A stretch of DNA of 5,582 bases from Promethearchaeota archaeon (GCA_004524385.1 SDNM01000122.1:1-5582), one strand, 5' to 3'. Counted from the stretch's first letter, positions 1 to 5,582 are shown. Notes: generated by a model not told the origin, from the sequence alone. Program-made: numbers and translations.

Positions 1-419
1 GAAGTGTTTCGGATTCTCTTGTGTGTTCTTTGGATTTTGCTCAAACGATCTTAAATATTTGTAAAATACGGCAGAGCAAACAACCTCCCGGTATGGAAGG
101 GGTTGATCTTACTCCAGTTTTGAAAGATCCCGAAATAAAAGTAAGAGATTCCGTTTTAATCGAATTTGACGGAATAGGCGACACCTCTCAACGAAAAACT
201 GGTCTTAGGTTAAAGTATTTAATTACAGAGAGATATAAGTTAACAATTTACGTAGATATGCCCGATTATGGAGATATTTACGATCTTAAAAATGATCCAC
301 ATGAGTTAAACAATTTATGGTTTTCAAATCCTGAATTGCGAAATGAATTATTAAAAAAAATTTTATATGAGTCATTTAAAGCAGAAAGTATTTATCCCCC
401 AAGGGATGGTATGGGATAA
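1..419 (+). CDS. Sulfatase, C-terminal part (5' end outside window)
   Basis: This is the C-terminal 138 or so residues of a sulfatase of the alkaline phosphatase superfamily (arylsulfatase A-like), which hydrolyses sulfate esters. The frame is open to the left edge, so the gene starts upstream. The first ATG/GTG codons here, such as GTG at 21, are internal. The first bases align with Gly370 of the complete sulfatase that follows, so about 370 N-terminal residues, including the formylglycine motif and metal ligands, are not in view. What is visible is the helix LDFAQTILN, then GVDLTPVLKDP, then the C-terminal module GDIYDLKNDPHELNNLW, which is typical of the sulfatase C-terminal subdomain (DUF4976 type). 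By eye it is roughly 40-50% identical to the same part of the next gene, so the two are tandem paralogues. The stop is TAA at 417. Whether the missing half is intact cannot be judged. Confidence 0.88.
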   Translation, partial: SVSDSLVCSLDFAQTILNICKIRQSKQPPGMEGVDLTPVLKDPEIKVRDSVLIEFDGIGDTSQRKTGLRLKYLITERYKLTIYVDMPDYGDIYDLKNDPHELNNLWFSNPELRNELLKKILYESFKAESIYPPRDGMG

Positions 420-420
420 G

Positions 421-434
421 TTAAATTAATTTAA
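421..434. repeat. 14-bp perfect AT palindrome between the sulfatase genes
   Basis: TTAAATTAATTTAA reads the same on both strands and takes up about half of the 30-bp gap between the two sulfatase genes. It overlaps a TATA-like TTTAAATA at 430-437. It could be an operator or part of a promoter for the second sulfatase gene. In such AT-rich DNA it could equally be chance. Confidence 0.3.
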
Positions 435-440
435 ATAAAA

Positions 441-445
441 GTGAT
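441..445 (+). promoter_or_regulatory. Ribosome binding site GTGAT deciding the sulfatase start
   Basis: GTGAT matches part of the archaeal Shine-Dalgarno consensus GGTGATC, which is complementary to the 3' end of 16S rRNA. It sits four bases before the ATG at 450. A longer reading frame could begin at this GTG, but the triplet is better explained as the ribosome site for ATG 450 than as a start codon. A second GTGA at 454-457 precedes ATG 462 by the same distance, so 462 remains a possible start. Confidence 0.5.
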
Positions 446-449
446 AAAA

Positions 450-1967
450 ATGAGTGAAAAGATGAACGTATTGTTTATAATGACGGATCAGCACCGAGCT
501 GATCATATGGGTTGTGCTGGAAATCCCGTCGTGAAGACTCCTAATCTTGATAGATTAGCTCAAGAAGGGATCAGGTTTACGAATGCGTTTTGTGCGAATC
601 CTATGTGTATGCCAAACAGAGCTTCAATATTTACGGGTGTCTATCCTAATGTTCATGGAGTTAGAAGTAATGGAATCAATTTACCAGATACAGTTGAGAC
701 ATTTATTGAAACAATGCGAAAGAGAGGATATATAACTTATAATGTAGGTAAAGTGCATCTTCAGTTTTTTATTCCCCCTTATAAGCATAATACTAAATCT
801 TACGAGATGATTGGAAGGTGGATGCATCCAAAAACAGCTCAAGAAGCTCGAGATGAGTTTCCTAAACCTTATTATGGATTCGAAGAATGTGATATTGTTT
901 TAGGTCACGGTGATTTATGTGGTGGACATTATTTAGATTGGTTAGAAGAATTACGTCCAGGAGCAACAGAATGGATGCGTAAAAGATTAACATTAGAATT
1001 TTTCAACAAGGTATATTATGAAAGTAATATGCCTGTCGCACAGTATCCAACTACATATTGTCAAGAAAAAGCAATTAATTTCTTAGAAAGGCATTCAAAA
1101 GGAGAATTTGGAGATAAACCTTTCTTTTTATGTTGTTCTATCCCTGATCCTCATCATCCAGTATGCCCTCCGGGTGAATATAAAGGTATGTATACCCCTG
1201 AGGATATTGATTTGCCTTCTACATTTTCAGATGAAAATATACCAAACCATAAATTTCTAGGACCCCTCATAACAAATCCCGTTTTTCGAGGAGCTCTGCT
1301 CCGTAAATCTGATGAAACTGAAGTTAAAGAGTTTACACGTTTAACGTATGGAGCAGTCTCATTAATTGACCATTCTATCGGAGAAATTCTTGCTAGTTTA
1401 GAAAAGCTTGGATATGCAGACAATACTATTGTAGTTTACACAAGTGATCATGGTGATTTAATGGGAGATCATGGTATAATCTACAAAGGACCTTCACCAT
1501 TCGATGGCGTATTAAGAGTTCCCTTGATTATGAGGGTTCCCGGAATAACCAAACCAGGAAGTGTCACAAATTCTTTAGCTAGCTCAATTGACTTCGCTAA
1601 AACTATATTAAATCTTACTAATATTCCTAAGCGTTTTCATTCTGAGTTCATTCAAGGAGTTGATCTCATCCCTATACTTCAAGATCCTAAAGAAAAAGTA
1701 AGAGATTTTTGTCTTATAGAAGAAGATGAAGAAATTGGTTCAGTTTTGAATATAAGAGTGAGGCATTTAATAACAGATACGCATAAAATCACGGTTTATG
1801 CTGGTTTAGAAGATGCTGGTGATATTTATGATCGCATAAATGACCAAGATGAGGTAAATAATTTATGGGATAAGGATAGTAAATTAAAAGAAAAACTAAT
1901 AACAAAGCTTCTTCACGAGAATTTAAAAGCTCAATCCAAAATTCCTAAAAGACAAGCTGCAAGTTAA
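450..1967 (+). CDS. Sulfatase (formylglycine-dependent, cytosolic)
   Basis: Complete sulfatase of 505 residues, within the normal range for the family. It hydrolyses a sulfate ester; the substrate is not readable from sequence. The motifs run in the expected order: metal-ligand strand LFIMTDQHR with Asp13; CMPNRASIFTG with Cys53 as the residue converted to formylglycine (C-x-P-x-R core, Asn where many have Ser or Ala); GKVH with Lys101 and His103; DPHHP with His235/236; metal ligands Asp333 and His334 in SDHGD; Lys346 in YKGPSPFDG; and C-terminal GDIYDRINDQDEVNNLW. All catalytic positions I can check are present. There is no signal peptide, so it should act in the cytoplasm. I chose ATG 450 for its GTGAT site; ATG 462 is also plausible. 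It follows a paralogue by 30 bp and is probably co-transcribed with it. Activity needs a formylglycine-generating enzyme or anSME encoded elsewhere. Phosphonate monoester hydrolases share C-x-P-x-R, so a phospho-substrate is a less likely alternative. Confidence 0.93.
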   Translation: MSEKMNVLFIMTDQHRADHMGCAGNPVVKTPNLDRLAQEGIRFTNAFCANPMCMPNRASIFTGVYPNVHGVRSNGINLPDTVETFIETMRKRGYITYNVGKVHLQFFIPPYKHNTKSYEMIGRWMHPKTAQEARDEFPKPYYGFEECDIVLGHGDLCGGHYLDWLEELRPGATEWMRKRLTLEFFNKVYYESNMPVAQYPTTYCQEKAINFLERHSKGEFGDKPFFLCCSIPDPHHPVCPPGEYKGMYTPEDIDLPSTFSDENIPNHKFLGPLITNPVFRGALLRKSDETEVKEFTRLTYGAVSLIDHSIGEILASLEKLGYADNTIVVYTSDHGDLMGDHGIIYKGPSPFDGVLRVPLIMRVPGITKPGSVTNSLASSIDFAKTILNLTNIPKRFHSEFIQGVDLIPILQDPKEKVRDFCLIEEDEEIGSVLNIRVRHLITDTHKITVYAGLEDAGDIYDRINDQDEVNNLWDKDSKLKEKLITKLLHENLKAQSKIPKRQAAS

Positions 1968-2036
1968 GCTTTTAATAATAAAAATCAACAGCCTTTCAGT
2001 AATATTCAAACCCAAATATGGAAACAAGCAATATAA

Positions 2037-2048
2037 TTTTTTTTTTTT
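2037..2048 (+). terminator. T12 tract, possible archaeal terminator
   Basis: Twelve consecutive T residues lie 70 bp after the sulfatase stop and three bases before the next ATG. Archaeal RNA polymerase terminates at T-rich tracts without needing a hairpin, and I see no stable stem upstream, so this could end the sulfatase transcript. Against this, the tract touches the start of the propeller gene, and termination may be partial. The rest of the 84-bp gap (1968-2051) holds no gene and no ribosome site. Confidence 0.4.
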
Positions 2049-2051
2049 ATA

Positions 2052-2969
2052 ATGAAAATTAAAGTAAAACGACTTAAAAATAATCCAATCATTTTTCCAG
2101 AGATTGATCAGAGTTTAGGGAATAATATTAATGGTCCTTCTCTAATATGCGTACCAGAATGGATTTCTAATCCGCTTGGATGTTATTATCTTTATTTTTC
2201 CGCTCACCAAGGCTCTTATATAAGATTGGCTTATGCAGATGATCTAGAAGGTCCGTGGCAAATATATAAAAGTGGTAGCCTTCAATTGGTAGAATCTTTC
2301 TTTCCTACAGAAATATCACCTCAGATTTCAAAATATGCTAAAAAATATGATAATATACCACATATCGCATCTCCCGACGTACATATCCATGAAGAATCTC
2401 AGGAAATTTACATGTATTATCATGGACTTCAGTTAGATTTGCGTCAGATGACTCGAGTTGCTCGTTCTAAAGATGGGATCCATTTTGTAGCAGAACCAGA
2501 AATAATTTCTCTATCCTATCTCCGAGTTTTTAATTATGATGGATGGTATTACGGAATGGCCATGCCAGGCATATTTTTTAGATCTCGTAATGGAATTAAT
2601 AATTTTGAAAGAGGACCTTCTCTTTTTAACCATAATATGCGTCATTCAGCTTTGAGAGTAGATAAAGATATATTGCAAATATTCTGGACACAGGTAGGAG
2701 ACTGCCCTGAAAGAATTTTACTTTCAATTGTCGATCTAACAGAGGACTGGTTGGACTGGAAAGTATCACCACCTATAGAGGTTTTATTTCCAGAAAAAGA
2801 GTGGGAAGGAGGGTATTTGCCTCCAGAACCATCAGTTCGAGGTCCAATAAATGAATCCGTTTGTCAATTACGCGATCCCGCTATTTATGAAGAGGAAGGA
2901 AGGATTTTTATGTTATATAGTATCGCAGGGGAATCTGGGATAGCTATCGCTGAGTTGAAGATCAATTAA
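2052..2969 (+). CDS. Five-bladed beta-propeller glycosidase-like protein (GH43/GH117-like)
   Basis: A 305-residue protein with the repeating blade pattern of five-bladed beta-propeller glycosidases. Visible blades: GPS (28-30) leading to YYLYFSAHQG and IRLAYADDLEGPW (45-69); HIASPDVHI followed by IYMYYHG (104-125); YLRVF and DGWYYGMAMPG (156-173); RHSAL, then a GD-PERILLS strand (197-225); and QLRDPAIYEEEG with LYSIAGESGIAIAEL (272-302). Asp109 and Asp275 sit in blade motifs where GH43-type enzymes carry acidic catalytic residues, but I cannot assign roles. No signal peptide, so cytosolic. The likely job is cleaving a glycosidic bond, perhaps after desulfation by the neighbouring sulfatases; this is inferred from fold and position. 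It could also be a phosphorylase or a non-catalytic propeller. ATG 2052 gives a natural N-terminus, but no Shine-Dalgarno precedes it: the 5' side is T12 plus ATA. It may be translated by read-through from the sulfatase transcript or from a leaderless mRNA. Confidence 0.75.
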   Translation: MKIKVKRLKNNPIIFPEIDQSLGNNINGPSLICVPEWISNPLGCYYLYFSAHQGSYIRLAYADDLEGPWQIYKSGSLQLVESFFPTEISPQISKYAKKYDNIPHIASPDVHIHEESQEIYMYYHGLQLDLRQMTRVARSKDGIHFVAEPEIISLSYLRVFNYDGWYYGMAMPGIFFRSRNGINNFERGPSLFNHNMRHSALRVDKDILQIFWTQVGDCPERILLSIVDLTEDWLDWKVSPPIEVLFPEKEWEGGYLPPEPSVRGPINESVCQLRDPAIYEEEGRIFMLYSIAGESGIAIAELKIN

Positions 2970-2972
2970 GAT

Positions 2973-3773
2973 TTAAACTCCACTGTTAATGGTAAATCCA
3001 CCGTCGACCACTATTTTCGCTCCTGAGATATACCCACTTGCATCAGATGCTAGGAAAACAATGGTTCCTTTTATATCGTCGCTGCTTCCTAACCTTTTAA
3101 GAGGCACTAAGTTTACTAAAGGTTTTCCTACCCTCTCGTACGCTGGACCATTTTTGTCTTTGAGCCTTTCCATTAGGCCTTCTTCCGTATTGCCTGGAAG
3201 AATAGCGTTGACTCTGATATTATATTTGCCCCATTCAACTGCAAGCGATCTCGTGAGCCCAACTATCCCAATTTTTGATGTGGCGTAAGCAGTCATTCCC
3301 ATAGAAAAGCCAATTTGTCCTCCCATGCTTGAAAAGTTTATTATATTCCCATTTTTCTGCCTTATCATTATCTTCCCAAATTCTCTGCAACACAAAAAGG
3401 TTCCCGTGAGATTAGTGTTAATAAGGTTGTTCCAACGCTTAATATCGTAGCTTTTCGAAGGGCCTAGATCGCCGAGTCCTGCGTTATTTACAAGAATATC
3501 GCATTTCCCGTAATAGTCCTTTATTTTTTTTGCCATCTGCTTGACTTCTGCTTCTTGCGTTATGTCGCACTTAATCGCTATACAATCTTTTCCTTTTTTT
3601 TTCAACTTTTCCACGGCATCATCCAACTTTCCGTGAATATCTCTACCACAAATGGCTACATCTGCTCCAGCTTCTACCAATCCTTCAGCAGAAAAATAAC
3701 CTAATCCTCTTCCGCCTCCAGTTACCAAAGCGACTTTTTCATCTAGTTTAAATAAATCTGAAACGTGAGTCAT
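2973..3773 (-). CDS. SDR-family NAD(P)-dependent oxidoreductase
   Basis: A 266-residue classical short-chain dehydrogenase of normal length (about 250-270). The Rossmann cofactor motif TGGGRGLG is at 18-25, followed by D70, NNAG at 96-99, Asn121 in NTNLTG, Ser149 in NFSSMGG, Tyr163 and Lys167 in YATSK, then PG at 193-194 and a C-terminal DGGF. The catalytic Asn-Ser-Tyr-Lys set is complete. Arg44 at the end of the second strand (CGRD) hints at NADP(H), but this is a weak predictor. The N-terminus LFKLDEKVALVTGGGRGLG resembles the gluconate 5-dehydrogenase / 2-keto-3-deoxygluconate dehydrogenase group, so a sugar or sugar-acid substrate is plausible beside the glycosidase. SDR substrates cannot be fixed from sequence, and an FabG-like reductase is an alternative. 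The gene converges on the propeller gene with 3 bp between stops. GC content is near 40%, above its left and right neighbours. An A9 run encodes Lys58-60. Confidence 0.93.
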   Translation of the reverse strand: MTHVSDLFKLDEKVALVTGGGRGLGYFSAEGLVEAGADVAICGRDIHGKLDDAVEKLKKKGKDCIAIKCDITQEAEVKQMAKKIKDYYGKCDILVNNAGLGDLGPSKSYDIKRWNNLINTNLTGTFLCCREFGKIMIRQKNGNIINFSSMGGQIGFSMGMTAYATSKIGIVGLTRSLAVEWGKYNIRVNAILPGNTEEGLMERLKDKNGPAYERVGKPLVNLVPLKRLGSSDDIKGTIVFLASDASGYISGAKIVVDGGFTINSGV

Positions 3774-3775
3774 TT

Positions 3776-3781
3776 GATCAC
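3776..3781 (-). promoter_or_regulatory. Ribosome binding site GTGATC for the SDR gene
   Basis: Read on the minus strand, GTGATC lies two bases before the ATG at 3773. It is a six-base match to the archaeal Shine-Dalgarno consensus GGTGATC, although the spacing is short. It supports ATG 3773 as the true start and an archaeal host. Confidence 0.55.
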
Positions 3782-3818
3782 TTTTAAATTAGTTTTAGAT
3801 AAATATTGATGAGTAACA

Positions 3819-3832
3819 ATTTAAATTTATCT
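3819..3832 (-). promoter_or_regulatory. Candidate TATA box for the SDR gene
   Basis: Minus-strand AGATAAATTTAAAT is a good archaeal TATA-like element centred near 3825. With the usual spacing of about 26 bases, transcription would start near 3799, giving a leader of about 25 bases that includes the GTGATC site. A second TATA-like stretch (ATATTTAT, about 3799-3806) lies closer to the gene and would give an almost leaderless message. The whole region is AT-rich, so neither call is strong. Confidence 0.35.
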
Positions 3833-3885
3833 TATTGATATTATAATGAACGAATTTAATAAAAAAAAAGAAAATTGATTAAGAA

Positions 3886-3894
3886 TTATATTTA
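3886..3894 (+). promoter_or_regulatory. Candidate TATA box for the aminotransferase gene
   Basis: TTATATTTA preceded by purine-rich AAGAA, a possible BRE, is centred near 3890. At archaeal spacing, transcription would start near 3915, a few bases upstream of the ATGs at 3922 and 3934. Such a short leader fits archaeal genes. The call rests on position and sequence only. Confidence 0.4.
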
Positions 3895-3921
3895 GAAAGA
3901 TCTAAAAATTGCTAAAAAGAG

Positions 3922-4914
3922 ATGATTGATAAAATGAAAATTAAATTAGATAACAACGAAATGCCCAAACCACCTCCAATTGAGGTTTTAAAACCAGTTA
4001 AAAAGAGTTTAGATGAAATAAACCGTTACACGCCCCAAATTAAAGTCAATAAATTAGTTAAATTAATATCAGAGTATTCAAAAGCACCTGAAAATTCAAT
4101 AATTTTAAGCTCAGGCTCAGATATTTTAATTAAAGAATTTATTTTTCTTTTTTCAAGAGAAAGAGAAATTATCATACCCGATCCTACCTTCTTTTTAATT
4201 TCTAATGCAGCTCAAAAAACATCTTCTCCACTATTGAAAATTAGATTAAGAGAACCAGAATTCAACCTCTCAATAGACTCGTTTATCGATGAGATTAATA
4301 AGCCAACCTTGATTGTATTTGATAATCCAAATAATCCTACAGGAAGTCTGCTTTTTAATCAAAAAGATGTTGAAATGATTTTAGAAAATGAAAATGTGAT
4401 TTTATTAATAGACGAGGCATATTTTGAATTTTCAAAAATATCTTTCGCTAATTTGATAAAAGATTATCCAAATTTAGCTGTATCAAGAACTTTAAGTAAA
4501 TCGTTTGGTTTAGCAGGATCAGGAATAGGATATTTAATCGCCGGGGAGATAATTCAAAAAAGATTTGAAGGGCTTGATATAATGCTTCCATCTCCAAGCG
4601 TAATTGCTGCAATCCATGCCTTAGATAATATTGATTATATGATTAAATATATTGAAGAAATTGACCAAGAAAAAAAGAGAATAATGAGTCTAGTATCAGA
4701 TATGGATTTAAGAGTCTACCCGAGTTATACAAATTTTTTTCTAATGAAATCAAAAATGCATGATCTTGCAAGAACACTCGCAGAACATGATGTACTAGTC
4801 TCTGATGTATCAAATCATTATTCCTTAAGTTCGGAATATATTAGAGTGACTATAGGAACTAACAAAGAGAATGATTATTTTATGAAATCCTTAAGAAAAA
4901 TTATGGGTGTCTAA
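3922..4914 (+). CDS. PLP-dependent aminotransferase, HisC-like (class I/II)
   Basis: A 330-residue fold-type I aminotransferase, slightly short against the usual 340-360 of histidinol-phosphate aminotransferase. Numbered from ATG 3922: RYTP at 35-38; NPNNPTG at 135-141; DEAYFEF from 164, with Asp164 for the PLP pyridine nitrogen and Tyr167; TLSKSFGLAG with the Schiff-base Lys193; and YIRVTIGT with Arg308, the usual substrate-carboxylate Arg. Closest in pattern to HisC, which converts imidazole-acetol phosphate to histidinol phosphate. CobD-type threonine-phosphate decarboxylase and other HisC-like enzymes share these motifs. Oddly, the position eight residues after the catalytic Lys, normally Arg (GLAGLRIGY in HisC), is Gly201, one base away from an Arg codon. 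The start is uncertain: ATG 3934 (protein begins MKIKLDNNE) has TTGAT three bases ahead, much as in the sulfatase gene, and is about equally likely. GC is about 30%, lower than both flanking genes. No histidine-pathway neighbours are in view. Confidence 0.88.
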   Translation: MIDKMKIKLDNNEMPKPPPIEVLKPVKKSLDEINRYTPQIKVNKLVKLISEYSKAPENSIILSSGSDILIKEFIFLFSREREIIIPDPTFFLISNAAQKTSSPLLKIRLREPEFNLSIDSFIDEINKPTLIVFDNPNNPTGSLLFNQKDVEMILENENVILLIDEAYFEFSKISFANLIKDYPNLAVSRTLSKSFGLAGSGIGYLIAGEIIQKRFEGLDIMLPSPSVIAAIHALDNIDYMIKYIEEIDQEKKRIMSLVSDMDLRVYPSYTNFFLMKSKMHDLARTLAEHDVLVSDVSNHYSLSSEYIRVTIGTNKENDYFMKSLRKIMGV

Positions 4915-4936
4915 AGTGAATCTTCAACACTTAGTT

Positions 4937-5582
4937 TTATTGAGTGTGTTCAGCTAGATGCTCAAGCAACAAATGGGTTATCCTTTCAGGCTCCATTTGA
5001 AGTGCAAAATTGAGTGCTTTTTCGAGAATCTCGAATTGATACGGCCCTTTAACATAATGCTCATTTGCCTCTGCCGTCTCTTTTTTGACATTTTTTACAT
5101 TTCGGGGCCAAATATACAGAGTGGGCATGACAACTGGTTTTAATACTGGAACACTAAGTACCCGATACCAGTGAAAAACAGCGCGAAGCGCTTCATCGCT
5201 ACCGAGTGCTTCACGATATGGATCAATCTCTTCGGCGGGTAATGCAATACGCTCGAAAATACCCTCAAAATTTTCCAATTCTTTGCCTTCTTTTCTAAAT
5301 TCAACAAAATATCTATACCCTTCGCGTTGGGTATCCGCCGCTTTTGTCTCCATCGTATCAACAATAGCCATAGGATGTGGTTGGTTGATACAGACCAGCG
5401 TCGCAACCCGCTTAGGATACTTTCCGGCAAGAACCCATGCGATTACGGCTCCGATACTGGTACCCATGAGATGAAAGGGACGATCCGTCCATCCAAGCTC
5501 ATCGGCAATTGCAAGGGTGTCTTTGACAAACTCTTTTACTTTATATGCCTTCTTCCCTTCAGGTCGCGCACCCGGAGAGTAA
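4937..5582 (-). CDS. Alpha/beta hydrolase, 5' end outside window, triad residues lost
   Basis: The frame is open to the right edge, so the gene starts beyond 5582 and the ATG at 5467 is internal. In frame upstream are YSPGARPEG and a helix before FHLMGTSIGA. About 214 residues are visible, and perhaps 75-80 are missing from a family norm near 290. GTSIG is the nucleophile elbow (Ser codon at 5456-5458), followed by NQPHPMA, the cap helix with HWYR, the strand PTLYIW, GPYQFEILE and LLLEHL. The pattern matches the epoxide hydrolase / haloalkane dehalogenase-like group. Where homologues have W-G-x-x-D, this one has WPRNV, so the acid is Val. Where they have a G-(V/I)-(S/G)-H-(F/W) motif, it has KALNF, so the His is Asn (codon 5009-5011). 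The frame has no stop or shift. It may be a pseudoenzyme or a decaying gene; I call it CDS because the visible frame is intact. GC is about 45%, well above the aminotransferase gene, suggesting transfer. It converges on that gene with a 22-bp gap. Confidence 0.85.
   Translation of the reverse strand, partial: YSPGARPEGKKAYKVKEFVKDTLAIADELGWTDRPFHLMGTSIGAVIAWVLAGKYPKRVATLVCINQPHPMAIVDTMETKAADTQREGYRYFVEFRKEGKELENFEGIFERIALPAEEIDPYREALGSDEALRAVFHWYRVLSVPVLKPVVMPTLYIWPRNVKNVKKETAEANEHYVKGPYQFEILEKALNFALQMEPERITHLLLEHLAEHTQ

Noticed and set aside
1154..1423. 89-codon open frame on the minus strand inside the sulfatase gene
   Set aside because: It lies wholly within a gene whose motifs are conserved in the other strand's frame, and its translation shows no recognisable domain.
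2012..2021. CCAAATATGG, a perfect CArG-box-like sequence
   Set aside because: CArG boxes are targets of eukaryotic MADS-box factors. In AT-rich prokaryotic DNA a ten-base match of this kind is expected by chance.
2989..3288. 99-codon plus-strand frame opposite the SDR gene
   Set aside because: It is the antisense of conserved SDR sequence, with no domain or ribosome site.
3861..3869. A9 run read as a minus-strand T9 terminator
   Set aside because: No minus-strand gene ends upstream of it; the nearest minus-strand gene starts downstream. It is more likely simple AT-rich promoter DNA.
4926..4950. Possible hairpin AACAC...GTGTT between the aminotransferase and hydrolase genes
   Set aside because: The stem is only five base pairs, the loop is 15 bases, and no T tract follows on either side, so it does not make a convincing terminator.
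5140..5430. Open frames in other phases over the hydrolase (minus 5140-5430, plus 5283-5474, plus 4958-5143)
   Set aside because: They overlap the alpha/beta hydrolase frame, which is the only one with family motifs. I also asked whether a frameshift between frames would restore the lost triad residues and found no clear in-frame match.

Overview
The window is an AT-rich stretch with six protein genes and no RNA genes, CRISPR arrays, insertion sequences or attachment sites that I can see. Several signs point to an archaeon, probably an uncultured anaerobe. Ribosome sites read GTGAT or GTGATC just before starts, TATA-box-like elements lie at archaeal spacing, and a bare T12 tract follows a gene. 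An Asgard or Bathyarchaeota-like source would fit, but the lineage is inference and a bacterium is not excluded.

Left block, + strand (1-2969): the C-terminal part of one sulfatase, cut by the window edge, is followed by a complete paralogous sulfatase. After 84 bp comes a roughly 305-residue five-bladed beta-propeller protein resembling GH43/GH117-type glycosidases. Sulfatase plus propeller glycosidase is the usual pairing for removing sulfate from, and then cleaving, a sulfated glycan or glycoside. The complete sulfatase and the propeller protein show no signal peptide, so the chemistry would be cytosolic, on an imported small substrate. A classical SDR dehydrogenase (2973-3773, - strand) converges on the propeller gene with only 3 bp between stop codons. 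It could oxidise or reduce a released sugar or sugar acid, but this is inferred from position and fold only.

Middle: a 148-bp divergent intergenic region (3774-3921) carries candidate TATA boxes for both the SDR gene and a PLP-dependent aminotransferase gene.

Right block: the aminotransferase (3922-4914, +) is of the histidinol-phosphate aminotransferase type. It is very AT-rich and has Gly where the fold-type I family normally has an Arg that binds the PLP phosphate. It converges on an alpha/beta hydrolase (4937 to beyond 5582, -), cut at its 5' end by the window edge. The hydrolase has a clearly higher GC content. It keeps the Ser nucleophile but seems to have lost both the acid and the His of the catalytic triad, which suggests a transferred gene that is decaying or has become a pseudoenzyme.

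The most interesting points are the candidate intracellular sulfated-glycan module in a probable archaeon, the two proteins with substituted active-site residues, and the patchwork of base composition. No clearly new system is visible.
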